DNA of 16,986 nucleotides. Origin: Larix sibirica (Eukaryota; Streptophyta; Pinopsida; Pinales; Pinaceae). Each line of letters starts with the position of its first letter. Position 1 is the first letter of the stretch. The stretch is taken from positions 1-16,986 of the forward strand of contig NWUY0300092372.1 in NCBI GenBank assembly GCA_004151065.3. Reading direction: 5' to 3'. This document shows positions 1 to 8,250 of the stretch, one piece after another. Both the position numbers and the translations under genes were made by a program. The notes beneath the pieces were generated by a model. It did not search any database and had not been told where the DNA came from. It saw only the letters and a list, made by a program, of their open reading frames with translations.

Positions 1-1427
1 AAGGGTCAAAATGGGGGTATTACAATAGTCCACCCATCAGGTCCGAGACTCTTGTCCTTAGCAAAACACTTCAAAATTTTTAGAACCTCTTCCTCATAAA
101 TCTGCTTTCCCACTTCTTGATAGTCTTCCTTACAGAAATAACAAAGAAATTTCCTTATAGTATTCAACTGATTAACCAAATTAGTATAAGTCTTTCTAGT
201 ATAACTGTCCTTGAAATGATTCATGGCAGCTTGTTTCAAAGAAGGAGTATCACTAAAAGTTCTACCTTGATCATCTTTGATATCCCAAATGGAATTAGTA
301 AGTCTTCTTTGATTATCGTACCGATGAAAGAAGTTAGTATTATTATCCCCATCCTTAAGCCAAACGGATCTACTTTTATGTCTCCAAATTTCCTTTATTT
401 GACCAAGGATTTTCGCCTTCATAGCCTCCAATGAGAAAATCTTTTCTTTTCTTTTCTTAGTGAATAACTCCCCACCTGCACATCTTGTTAAGGCATGTAA
501 TTCCGCTTCAATACCCTCAAGAAAATTATTATTTTCTACTTTCTTCTCTCATTCCCAAACTTTCACCACCTCCCTTAAGTTTGACAACTTCTTAATCAAA
601 TGATGCAAAGGTGAAGGGTTTACCTCTATGGAAATCCTATGCTAATGATCTCGAACCAACTCGCAGAAAGAGGCTTCCTCCAGCCAACAAGGATTAAACT
701 TGAAACGATACACCGTATAAGACCGATCCACATCTAGCTATAATATAACAACCTTATGATTGGAAATGCCAACTGAGTAAGTCCACAAGCGATATCGACC
801 AAAGCAATCACATAATCTTTCAAACATGAAGAACCTATAGAGCCTCTTAACAATGCCTGAGCTTCCACAATGCCCGTTCGACCAAGTAGGGGCCATGACA
901 TTATGAACAATGTCAACAAGTTTTGCATTTTCAAACATTGAGGAAAAGAAGTCTACTAATGGATCATTGATATTCCCCGCGCCCCAAACTTCATCAGCCG
1001 ATAGAGTAAAATTGAAATCCCTCGCCAAAATAAGTGAGTCATCCATAAGTATGCCTTGTGAGGTAATCTTCTCCCAAAATGGTCTTCTATGATGATAGGG
1101 ACCATAAATATTTAAGATTCGAATAGTATCCTGGAAGCCTTTTATCTTCCCTTCCAAGGGAATACCTCCGAAAGTAAGAAAAACTTTCATTTTAGCAACA
1201 CTAGGATTCCAAGCAATGAAAGTACCCCCCGATAAACCAGATGTATCAACCGCACAAACCCGCCACGATGGCTTGATTTTTATAAAATAGTTGCAAGCCA
1301 CTAAAGATAAAGACATGGTCTCCTGAATAAGAATTACACAAGGGCGAACAACTTCCAAAAATTGTTTGAAGGCAGCACGTTTCTAGCCGTTGCCAAGCCC
1401 GCAGATATTGAAGGATACAATGTTCAT
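1..1427 (-). pseudogene. LINE ORF2 relic: AP endonuclease domain and start of reverse transcriptase
   Basis: ORF2 encodes the endonuclease that nicks the target and the reverse transcriptase. It starts at ATG 1427-1425 with MNIVSFNICGLGNG, the usual endonuclease N-terminus. Recognisable blocks follow: QET, NIYGPYHHRRPFW, a degenerate GGDFN motif (here ARDFN), PTWSNG, and a degenerate SDH motif (here SNH). After the endonuclease comes the linker ending KSRSVWLKDGDNNTNFFH, and then the first RT block, SLGPDGWT. One frame runs from 1427 to about 20 with four stops: TAG 1385-1383, TAG 740-738, TAG 644-642 and TGA 551-549. Just after GPDGWT the frame runs into TGA at 8-6, while the next frame reads YPHFDP, close to the expected continuation, so a small frameshift lies near positions 18-28. 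The domain identity is certain. The protein is non-functional. Confidence 0.92.
1424..1427 (-). other. ATGA overlap of LINE ORF1 stop and ORF2 start
   Basis: On the minus strand the ORF1 frame ends CAA TGA and the ORF2 start codon ATG shares its last two bases, giving a four-base ATGA junction. The ORF2 product from this ATG (MNIVSFNICGLG) is the canonical endonuclease start, which supports it as the genuine initiation codon. Overlapping stop and start codons are a known arrangement for coupled or reinitiating translation of a second cistron. Whether this element used that mechanism is inference. Confidence 0.75.
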
Positions 1428-2347
1428 TGGATGACCCCATCAAGGGCCGATTCATCTCTAAGAGGCCCATAAAAAGAAAAGGAGGAAAGTGGGGAAGGCC
1501 TAGGTAGGCCCTTATCGAAAAGGGAGGAGAGTTTAGGGTTTGTATGAGGGGATCCTGAATCGCCCTTAACTATGGAGATATCAGCACGTCCTTTGCCCCT
1601 TTGATTCTTTTTTTGTTTTCTAATGGTCATGTTCCCATTAAAAATGGAGGAGATCGGGATGGTATGTGAATCTTCAAAAGCAAACAAAGAATAAGTAGGG
1701 AGAGGAGCTCCAGTGGCATCCAAATCCCCAGACTCAGATGTAGGATGATCCAAAATAGGGGAAGATGATATTTCGATCCTCAACAAAGACGATTTTCTAC
1801 CCGAGAGAGGAGGAAAATCCGACAAACTGAGGTTATCAGGGTTTTGAGGACCCGAGGAATCCATAATGATAGGAGGTGGCTAGTCCTTTGATAAAATACT
1901 AGAAGAAAGCTTTTTAGGAGAAACCACCCCCCGAGAATCAATAATTAATTGCCCATACTCAACCTTATTCAAATCCTCAAACAACATGAGATTTAGAGGG
2001 TTTCGTGGACCAGGGGAGTCATCACTATAATAAGGAGACCAATACTTAGATAAAAAACCAGGGAAAAACATATTGGTAGAGGCCACCTCCTAAGAAACAT
2101 TAAATAATGGTACAGGCTCAACCCTATTTAAATCCTCAGAAAGATCATCAAGAGAATTAGAAACCCTAATCGGGGATGAAGGATTCACCAAATCCCTTTT
2201 AGTACAGTAAGACAAACCCTCCAAACCCTTCTCAACACTAAAATCCTTCATGACTGATAGGGACTCGATAAGATCCTCACCTAACATGAATTTTAATAAC
2301 ACATGAGTCATCTGTGCGAACTTACCTACAAAAGAAGATGATGACAA

Positions 2348-2433
2348 GTGATCCAAAGGTAAGGGGTGATAAAACACGTCATGCTGACTGGTGATCCAAA
2401 GGTAAGAGGTGATCAAACACGTCGTCGGTCCCA
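2348..2433 (-). repeat. 43-bp tandem duplication inside LINE ORF1
   Basis: Copies start at 2348 and 2391. Each carries gtgatccaaaggtaag on the plus strand, followed by a similar run into aacacgtc, with a few mismatches. The two copies translate to similar peptides (DDVFDHLLPLDH and HDVFYHPLPLDH). Forty-three is not a multiple of three, and removing one copy brings the upstream and downstream ORF1 frames back into register. Confidence 0.85.
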
Positions 2434-3428
2434 TCTTGCTCCTTCTGCAAAGAGTTGTCCGAGTCCTCCGAGGAAGTAAACCGACATTGAGCTTTGGAAT
2501 GACCAATTTTACGACATATATGGCACCGAAATGGTACCCTCCAGTATTCCAAGGTTTGTATGAATGATCCATTGTCCCATATCACTTCGAGCTCACTAGG
2601 AAAACCCCCATTGGTGTCAATCTCAACCAGGATCCGTGGAGACTTGCGTTCCGTACCCATCAATTGTTCCTCCTCTATCAGGATGAAATGACCAATAGTA
2701 TTAGCCACTGCCATAAACCCTCTGAGATTCCAACGCTGCAAAGGGAAACCCAGAAGGATGACCCACACTTGTCTTTTACGGAGTTTTTTTTTACGGGGGT
2801 CGAAACTCGAGTGCCACTGGGACAAGTCCAAGGAACTGTGGCCTATAACCCATAATCTCTCTTCAATGTTCCTTCCGTTCGTCTTCGAAAGAAACTGAAA
2901 CACCAACCAACCATTAACCAACATCAAAACCCTAGGAATTTTTTTGATATAGGGTTTCCATACTTGATGAATCCACTGCAAAATTTCAGCTCTAGAGAGC
3001 TTAATGTATTTAAAACGCCCAATTAATGCCCTCTAAGATAGAGCCAAAACCATTTCGAAGGTCACGTCCTTCCCAGGAACACACAAAGGACGACCCTTCT
3101 TCTCCTTCTCAAATTTTAAAATGGAGAGATGCTTCTTTGTCTTCGAGTCTGAAAGGGTTCTCTGATCAGGTTCCTGGGTGAAAACGTCATCTTCGGGTTC
3201 GGTTTTAGTTTACCCTCCACAGATTCCCCCCCCACCCACAAGTTCCCCGGTCACCTTCGATTCCGTGAGGGGAAGAAATGGTTCAAAAACCACTTTTTCT
3301 AAAGGATTTGTCTTTACAGATCCCTGATAAGTGCTAGAACACGGGGATAGGGGTCCAGCCATATCCGGTCTTCCTCCACCAGACCGACCTAAAGGGGGCG
3401 ATGTGACAGGTGTATGTGAGATCATCAT

Positions 3429-3900
3429 ATCACCTGTCGACTACACAAAAACAAGAACAACGCACACAGTCAAAAATACCCCACAGAATACATGCTTAAA
3501 AACCCTGAAAAAAACAGAAATAACAGAAACCAAGAAAGTCGTTGACTACACTGTATGATCGTAGTGGTAAACGATGACAAAATTGTAAACATTCCCACCA
3601 TGTGACAAGCTTGACTCCCGGGCCCTCGTTTACAGCACCATAACCATAACCATAACCATGACAGGAATAAATGCACACAATCCAAAATTACAACAATACT
3701 ATCTATGCAAAGAAAAAGAATAAAAAATACACGTGTCAAAGTGAAAAAAACAGCGGAAAGGACCAAAGAAGGGCAGCCTTGTTTGGTCCACCAACATTTA
3801 CTCAGATTAGAGGGAGGGTTACATCCGAGGGCCCTTCTTTGGTCCACCAACATTTACTAAGATTAGAGGGAGGGTTACAGCTAATCTGCGAGCTAGAGTT
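3429..3900 (-). other. Presumed LINE 5' leader, no coding evidence
   Basis: This stretch lies upstream of the ORF1 start. Open frames across it give hydrophobic or low-complexity translations with no family resemblance. It contains a short hexanucleotide run, accata repeated about three and a half times at 3637-3657 (plus strand), and a two-copy duplication at 3782-3879. LINE leaders often hold an internal promoter; none can be defined here. Confidence 0.5.
3782..3879. repeat. 56-bp-period duplication at the LINE 5' end
   Basis: Copies at 3782-3823 and 3838-3879 share about 42 bases, beginning tttggtccaccaacattta and ending ggagggttaca, with one mismatch. The similarity reaches a little further upstream (agggc...cctt). 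The pair sits at the presumed LINE 5' end. Monomer-like repeats of this kind are found at the 5' ends of some L1 elements, but only two copies are present. Confidence 0.85.
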
Positions 3901-3917
3901 AGCGATTAGCTCAAACC

Positions 3918-3972
3918 TAGGGTTTCATAAGAAATAGTTCCTAGGGTTTCTGTACTGTAATGATTATAAATA
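3918..3972 (+). promoter_or_regulatory. Promoter copy A: two TAGGGTTT telo-boxes and TATAAATA
   Basis: TAGGGTTT occurs at 3918-3925 and 3942-3949, followed by TATAAATA at 3965-3972. TAGGGTTT is the telo-box (AAACCCTA), frequent near the transcription start of plant translation-related and other growth-associated genes. With the TATA box it implies plus-strand transcription starting near 3995-4005. No promoter assay is available, so this is motif evidence only. Confidence 0.5.
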
Positions 3973-4081
3973 TACAAGCCTTCCTTCACAGCAAACTACA
4001 ATCGCTGCGGATAGGCCTATTTGGTGATCGCATCTGAGACAAGCGTCTGCTCATCTCTGGTTGTCTGGCTCAAATCTCGAT

Positions 4082-4134
4082 TAGGGTTTCATAAGCAAAT
4101 AGTTCCTAGGGTTTTTGTACTGTAATTATAAATA
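4082..4134 (+). promoter_or_regulatory. Promoter copy B: two TAGGGTTT telo-boxes and TATAAATA
   Basis: TAGGGTTT occurs at 4082-4089 and 4107-4114 and TATAAATA at 4127-4134, with the same spacing as copy A. A start near 4155-4165 would be expected. A plausible splice donor, TTG|GTGAGC, lies at 4183/4184. Copy A has the weaker form TTG|GTGATC at the matching place. This suggests a short untranslated first exon followed by an intron, which is inference. Confidence 0.5.
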
Positions 4135-4183
4135 CAAGCCTTCCTCCACAACAAAGGCTAATTGTTGCGGATTGGCAGAATTG

Positions 4184-5136
4184 GTGAGCGCATCTGAACC
4201 ATGCGTCTCTGGTTGTCTGGTTATTTCTTTATCTTTTGGTGCCACCTGTTGATTAGTCTCTTTTTGTGTTAGATCGACGGAACTGGTTTGTCGATTTTTG
4301 CGTCTGTATTTGATTATTCTCGGAAGGGTATTGGAATGGCTCGATGATGACTATTTGTCTTAACCACACTGAATCAGGGGCTGGCTGAATCTGTTGCGGC
4401 TAAGCCATCATCCTCGTAAAGTTTGGGGATCCTTTTTGGTAAACCCCAGATGACCGTTTGGTGTTTACCAGAGAGGTGATTACTTTGCGTAGATGAGGGC
4501 TTGGATGGAAACTGATGAAGCTGTAACTTCCTCTATGCGGTCAACCTGGCCTTGTCTGAGAGTCCTTCTATCCAAACCCTTGTTTTTATTTGATTCTTAT
4601 ACTTTTCTTGCCGTTCGAGTTCAAAGTCCGTTATTTGTTTATGTTCTGTATTGACAAAATCATACCAAGGGGTTTAATGGATTTCTACCGATATTTAGAT
4701 ATGGCGTCTTACATGGTTAAGATTTTAGGTTTTCTAGGTAATATGAATGACGGCTATTTTCTGTGTGATGTACTTGTTTTTAGTAAAAAGTTGCTGTCAG
4801 CGAATTTCAAAGTTTGCTATATGAGATGTTAATGGTTTTCTAGTGACAGTTAAATATGTCATCTTACTAGGGTAGTATTTTAGGTTTTCTAGTTGACATG
4901 TGCTAGAGGTTTTGTGGTGTCTCTACTGTAGAGGACCCTGAAGTGTTTAAGTGTGGAGTAACAATTATGAAAGTCTCATATTTAGTGTTTAGCCGCATCG
5001 TTTGCGATTTTTGTAAAAACCCGAGGCATATTTTTATTTAACTGTCAATGGAGGTCAATTGATGGGGTATTATCTTTCGTTATTTTATGTTCGTGGTTGA
5101 ATGATGGGGCAAACTCAAACAGATAACATGTAACAG
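4184..5136 (+). other. Possible first intron; no coding evidence seen
   Basis: The stretch starts with a good donor sequence (GTGAGC) and ends before a possible acceptor (taacag at 5131-5136). It is T-rich with stops in all plus-strand frames. The open frame at 4590-4832 gives a hydrophobic, low-complexity translation with no recognisable motif and looks fortuitous. The intron assignment depends on the promoter and the downstream exon being part of one gene. Confidence 0.3.
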
Positions 5137-5210
5137 AAGCGGATCTGGATGCGTATCAAAGCTCTGGAATTGTTTGTGCGACAACACAGGGATGCTTTGC
5201 ATTGCACTGG
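5137..5210 (+). CDS. Candidate internal or first coding exon, charged helical peptide
   Basis: After AG at 5135-5136 the frame reads 24 codons plus two bases: KRIWMRIKALELFVRQHRDA and then LHCTG, up to a possible donor GG|GTTAAT at 5210/5211. A stop (TAA at 5131-5133) lies just before the acceptor in the same frame, so the reading needs a splice or a start at ATG 5149. The composition (Arg, Lys, Glu, Leu and Gln, with a helical periodicity) is protein-like and stands out from the surrounding T-rich DNA. The exon leaves phase 2, and the terminal exon at 13284 needs two bases from its predecessor, so the phases are compatible. The acceptor has a poor pyrimidine tract. I do not recognise the protein. 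The exon could be a chance open stretch. Confidence 0.33.
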
Positions 5211-5445
5211 GTTAATATTTTTTTATTAATTTTGTTTTCGTCTTCTGATCTCTGTTTTTAATTTTATAATATTTGTGTTTTTGTTTATCTTTTTATTTTC
5301 AGAATATAATATTTCAACTTAATACCACCGAGTAAAATTACTTAGACAGGGCCATTTACATGGCATAATGTGTCTTGGGAAAGTATTTACAGGCTTTCCC
5401 TGCATTTAATATCTAAAATTACAAATTAACATTCCTGTCCTCCAA

Positions 5446-5700
5446 CTACATCTCAAAAACTTTATACGAAAACAGATCATCTAAAGTACTCCAATTACAA
5501 TTTCCGTGTAAAGTAAACTAAAACAGATCATCTACGAACTCCTTGTGATGGCAAACACTGCACCACCCGGGCCCATAATTATTTCTCTTTTGCAATTTGT
5601 CCCAGGTAACTTACCCAAGGGCCAACCACATAAAAATACATATGAAGTAGTTATGACCTTTTCAGTATGTCTATTGCATAAGAAATCGTCCTTTTTTTTT
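5446..5700 (-). pseudogene. LINE ORF2 C-terminal relic, zf-RVT-like
   Basis: One minus-strand frame reads GRFLMQ, then a stop and TY, then IFMWLALG, a stop, VTWDKLQKRNNYGPGWCSVC and HHKEFVDDLF. This follows the zf-RVT pattern found after the reverse transcriptase in plant LINEs: G-x-F-(S/T)-V-K-S-x-Y, F-x-W-L-A-L-H, T-W-D-x-L, GP-x-x-C-x-x-C and E-x-x-x-H-L-F. Stops in frame are TAG and TGA near 5673 and 5664, TAA at about 5613, TAG at 5520-5518 and TAG at 5448-5446. After DDLF the frame continues, repeats DDLF and reads YKVFEM, which resembles the W-x-K-V-F-E-M-F-G block that follows in these proteins. A run of nine A (minus strand) near 5700 probably marks a frame slip. Confidence 0.65.
5473..5536. 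repeat. Short in-frame duplication in the zf-RVT relic
   Basis: aaaacagatcatct occurs at about 5470-5483 and again at 5521-5534, 51 bp apart. On the minus strand this repeats the peptide DDLF in the same frame (17 codons apart). Confidence 0.6.
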
Positions 5701-5732
5701 GAGCACGGAGTCTCTGCATAAGAGCCATTCCT

Positions 5733-6746
5733 AATGCAAAATCATCATATGAAAATTTGCTCCGTCGCAAACTGAAGAGACGTATAGCTCTGAAATGTAT
5801 TATAATATGTCATAGGGGTGTTTTTTATCCTCCCCACACCCCCAGGTATCAAGTTTCGTTTTCAAGTTGGTGTCTTTACCAATCATTGTTGACCAAATGA
5901 TTGAAACAGTTTGCGAAACTCTTTTACAGCATTTCTCATGCATTTTCAATTGGAATTGGATATATGTACATATTTGTATTCATGGTGCACCACATTCTTT
6001 TCCTCTATGTTAACCTCCCAATTGCTCTTTGCAGTGAACCCTTTGGAGGACATTGATTTTTCCTAGTTCCCAAGCTCCTATAGCTTCTGTCAGTGCTACT
6101 TCCATTTTTACTGAAAGAAGCTCTTTCTTATCACTGTTTCCTCACCAAATAAATTTGTAACACACTTTTATGATAAGTTCTGACACCCCTTTTACGATAA
6201 GTTTCGACACCCTTTTTAGGATCATATAATGGACGAGTATGACCCCTAATGCAGGTTTATCCAAACACTGTCTTTGGAAAGCCATCACCACATATTTAGT
6301 CTTTAGTCTTTATTAATCTACTTTAGAGATTAATAATTGGCAATCTCATTTTTATCTTCAATAAAATGATCTTTGAGCTTGCAAATCTTTGAGAAAACTT
6401 AGAATTCTTGCCCCTTGCTTGTAAATAAAGGGCCTTACTTTTCACTGTCCATGCCTTTTCATCTGAAAGCCACCTCTGTCAAGCACATATTTAGTCTTTA
6501 ACTACTTTAGGAGCTCAAATATATCTACAAAGCAACTAAGTTCTTGGACGAAGCATTAGTGGGAGCCAAATATATCTAATTGATTATTCCTCATCTTACA
6601 TCCTCTCCAGATTCAACTTAAATGGCCTTGTCGACTTCTTTTTCGTTGGAGCCGTTTCCACAACACTAGAGAATGGTCTGAATTACCTCCGTAGGAAGTC
6701 TGTTCTTTTTTATTATCCTTGCCTCCTTATTCGTTCATGTAATTTG
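5733..6746. other. No gene recognised; probably degraded LINE middle plus AT-rich DNA
   Basis: No open frame with family resemblance is visible on either strand. A spliced-exon reading after ttgctctttgcag at about 6034 was tested and closes quickly in all phases. The position between the two LINE ORF2 fragments suggests decayed element sequence, but no RT motif survives to prove it. Confidence 0.4.
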
Positions 6747-6986
6747 CTATTCTCTATATCTCCTAGACCTACTCTCAGTTTCTCTGAAGAAAAACACAGA
6801 GAAACAGTCCACTTGTCCAAGTTTCTGTATCTCTATGGCCCCCAGTGTGAAGTTAATGTCACCACCAATAATCCCTATTGTTTCATGTGTGAGATCTCTG
6901 TCAGAATAAGGCCCAAAGATATCTGGGGAAATGAGATCTCCGTCAGAACAAGGCCCATAAGTAGGAAAAACCTTACTCGATGAGTT
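6747..6986 (-). pseudogene. LINE ORF2 endonuclease relic
   Basis: The minus-strand frame reads SKVFPTYGPCSDGDL, then FGPYSDRDLTHETIG, then IIGGDINFTLGAIEI, and ends at TAG 6749-6747. YGP followed by D-R and then the I-I-G-G-D-(F/I)-N-F-T-L block with a downstream Glu (GAIE) is the hallmark of the plant LINE AP-endonuclease. Here the GGD-x-N motif at 6866-6852 is better preserved than in the larger LINE at the left edge. The N-terminal part with the QET motif and the C-terminal SDH part are missing or unrecognisable. A 42-bp in-frame duplication repeats the YGP...DL stretch. The opposite-strand open frame at 6744-6983 is its shadow. Confidence 0.72.
6891..6959. repeat. 42-bp-period in-frame duplication in the endonuclease relic
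   Basis: Copies at 6891-6917 and 6933-6959 share gagatct(c)(t/c)gtcaga and aaggcccA(a/t)a with few mismatches. The period is 42 bp, or 14 codons, so the duplication kept the endonuclease frame and gives two (Y/F)GP-x-SD-x-DL peptides. Confidence 0.8.
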
Positions 6987-7212
6987 CTCTTCGAAAAAAG
7001 AGCCATTCCCAATTCATTTCCATTTGTTCCAAGTTATTTGCAAATTTGCCACAGTCAATGATGGTTTCCTATTTAATAAAATTACATTTGGATTTTGTTT
7101 GATTATTAACCTTTTCAGAACTGTGTTTTAAGGGAGGGAATGACTTTCTAAGATCTCTATAGTACTTTCAAAAGGGAAGAAAACTTTGAATAATCTTTTT
7201 TGTCGATCCCAA

Positions 7213-7300
7213 ACTAGCTGCATACTTACCCCTAACCAGATATATACTTGGCCCCAACCAGCTGCATACTTGGTCCAAACCGCTTGCATACACATCCAAA
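7213..7300. repeat. Four imperfect 22-bp tandem repeats
   Basis: Units start at 7213, 7235, 7257 and 7279, each of the form ac(c/t)agctgcatacttggccca with several substitutions. The exact 22-bp spacing over four units makes this a genuine minisatellite. The open frames over it on both strands are low-complexity and unlikely to be coding. Confidence 0.75.
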
Positions 7301-7900
7301 CAAGGTTAAACATGTTCAACATCCTTGCTGGAAATATCTGTCACGAGACTGTTTCAAACAAAGTGAACATAGGAAATATTCATGTTGAAAGCACCAACTA
7401 TAAATTTGGTCCATTAAAAGAAACATAGGTGATCCTCACATACAAATCCACCAATTAATTGCTGTAGGCTGCTTATCTGGATTCCGAAATTGACGTGTAT
7501 ACATCATAATGCAAGTCAAAATGGTGGAAAGGAAAACCTCAAGATTTAGATGAAATTGATGGGTTGGTTACTCCACTAATAATGAAATTTTCCTTGGAAA
7601 TCAATTGCCATCCTTTCGTATGTAGACAAATGTCTACTAGTCTAACGTCTATGATGGGTCGATCATCATGTCATTTATGTAGTTTACAATGCAGTAATAT
7701 TTTTTGGTAGAGTTCTCTAAAGGATTTAATGGGGTCTTCATCACCTGCATTCATGTCTTTTCATTTCATTGGAGGGGATCATGATTTTATTTCTAACCCT
7801 TAATTGTTTGTCCATCGTGTAACCTATACTTGGATTCTTCCATGTGCTTGAGGGTTTGTCCTTATTAGGCTTGCAAATGTTCATTTATTAAGATTTTGGA
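7301..7900. other. AT-rich intergenic stretch, nothing recognised
   Basis: No open frame of recognisable family, no tRNA-like boxes and no clear repeat structure are visible. Confidence 0.5.
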
Positions 7901-8100
7901 GGGCATTTAAATGTGGATTTGATCTCTTTCAACATTTGATAGATAAAGAGTTAAGATGGATCTTTCTTTAAAACAACTCTAGCCTATCAAGTTGAAGTTG
8001 AAGGACAATTAAATGTGATTTGATCTCTTTCAACATTTGATAGATGAAGAGTTAAGTTGGATCTTTCTTTAAAGCGACTCTAGCTTATCAAGTTGAAGGA
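7901..8100. repeat. Two-copy tandem duplication, about 100 bp
   Basis: Copies at about 7901-8002 and 8003-8100 share tttgatctctttcaacattt, gatagat(a/g)aagagttaag, tggatctttctttaaa and ctatcaagttgaag in the same order. They differ by a few substitutions and small indels, including a six-base gttgaa repeat at the junction. Confidence 0.9.
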
Positions 8101-8109
8101 CATCTATGT

Positions 8110-8250
8110 GTTCATCTATATTTGGTATCTCAAATTCCCCTTTTTTATTTTAATTTGTGGCAATGGGGAGTCTTATGGCGTTCATATATATTTGGTATCT
8201 CAAATTCCCCATTTTTTATTTTAATTTGTGGCAATGGGGAATCTTATGGC
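8110..8250. repeat. Two-copy tandem duplication, 70 bp
   Basis: Copies at about 8110-8179 and 8180-8250 share gttcat(c/a)tatatttggtatc, then tcaaattcccc, ttttttattttaatttgtgg, caatgggga and tcttatggc. The pair starts ten bases after another duplication ends. The open frame at 8122-8316 arises from the repeat and is not convincing as a gene. Confidence 0.92.

Larger units (their letters stand above)
1424..3428 (-). pseudogene. LINE ORF1 relic (DUF4283 + CCHC zinc knuckle), broken
   Basis: ORF1 of plant LINEs makes an RNA-binding protein that packages the element RNA. The likely start is ATG at 3362 (MAGPLSP, typical of these proteins) or the upstream in-frame ATG at 3428. A DUF4283-like domain runs from about 3080 to 2560 (ALIGRFKYIKLSRAEILQWI, then VWVILLGFPLQRWN). 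A CCHC knuckle follows as CHICRKIGHSKAQC at about 2530-2487. Behind it is a long low-complexity Ser/Pro/Asp-rich tail that ends in TGA at 1426-1424. The frame is interrupted by TAA at 3212-3210, TAG at 3035-3033, a frameshift inside a 43-bp tandem duplication (2348-2433), TAG at 2092-2090 and TAG at 1882-1880. Between these breaks the frame is consistent. The call of family is firm. The exact start is uncertain, and a G8 run near 3230 may hide another shift. Confidence 0.88.
1..3900 (-). mobile_element. Decayed plant L1-type LINE, 3' part beyond the window
   Basis: Read on the minus strand, the segment gives in order a non-coding leader, an ORF1 with a DUF4283-like domain and a CCHC zinc knuckle, and an ORF2 with an AP-endonuclease-like domain leading into the start of a reverse transcriptase. 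That order is diagnostic of plant L1-clade LINEs, which mobilise by target-primed reverse transcription. The element is dead: each ORF has several in-frame stops and at least one frameshift. The left edge of the window cuts it at the start of the RT domain, so the RT core, zf-RVT domain, 3' UTR, tail and 3' target-site duplication cannot be seen. The 5' boundary is approximate; it is placed between the last leader duplication (ending 3879) and the promoter-like duplication starting at 3909. Confidence 0.9.
3909..4220 (+). repeat. Two-copy tandem duplication of a promoter-like segment
   Basis: Copy A covers about 3909-4068 and copy B about 4069-4220. Shared blocks in the same order are gctcaaa, agggtttcataag, aaatagttcctagggttt, tgtactgtaat, tataaata, acaagccttcct, ttgcgga-like, gcgcatctga-like and ctctggttgtctgg. 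TATA boxes are 162 bp apart. The copies differ by several substitutions and small indels, so the duplication is not recent. Confidence 0.9.
5446..6990 (-). mobile_element. Second, older LINE relic with internal loss
   Basis: Two LINE ORF2 fragments lie on the same strand in the expected order: an endonuclease piece at 6747-6986 and, about 1 kb further in the direction of transcription, a zf-RVT-like tail at 5446-5700. In intact plant LINEs these domains are separated by the whole reverse transcriptase, roughly 2 kb or more, so much of the RT has been lost or is beyond recognition in 5733-6746. I found no GPDG or YADD block in that gap. The two pieces might instead come from separate insertions. 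Confidence 0.6.

Noticed and set aside
3470-3853. A 127-codon minus-strand open frame with hydrophobic stretches that looked like a membrane protein
   Set aside because: It lies in the LINE leader and its first part is translated from the 56-bp duplication; no family resemblance.
4201-4272. A 23-residue hydrophobic micro-ORF starting MRLWLSGYFF just after the promoter duplication
   Set aside because: Its ATG is absent from the other duplicate copy and it lies after a likely splice donor, so it is probably intronic.
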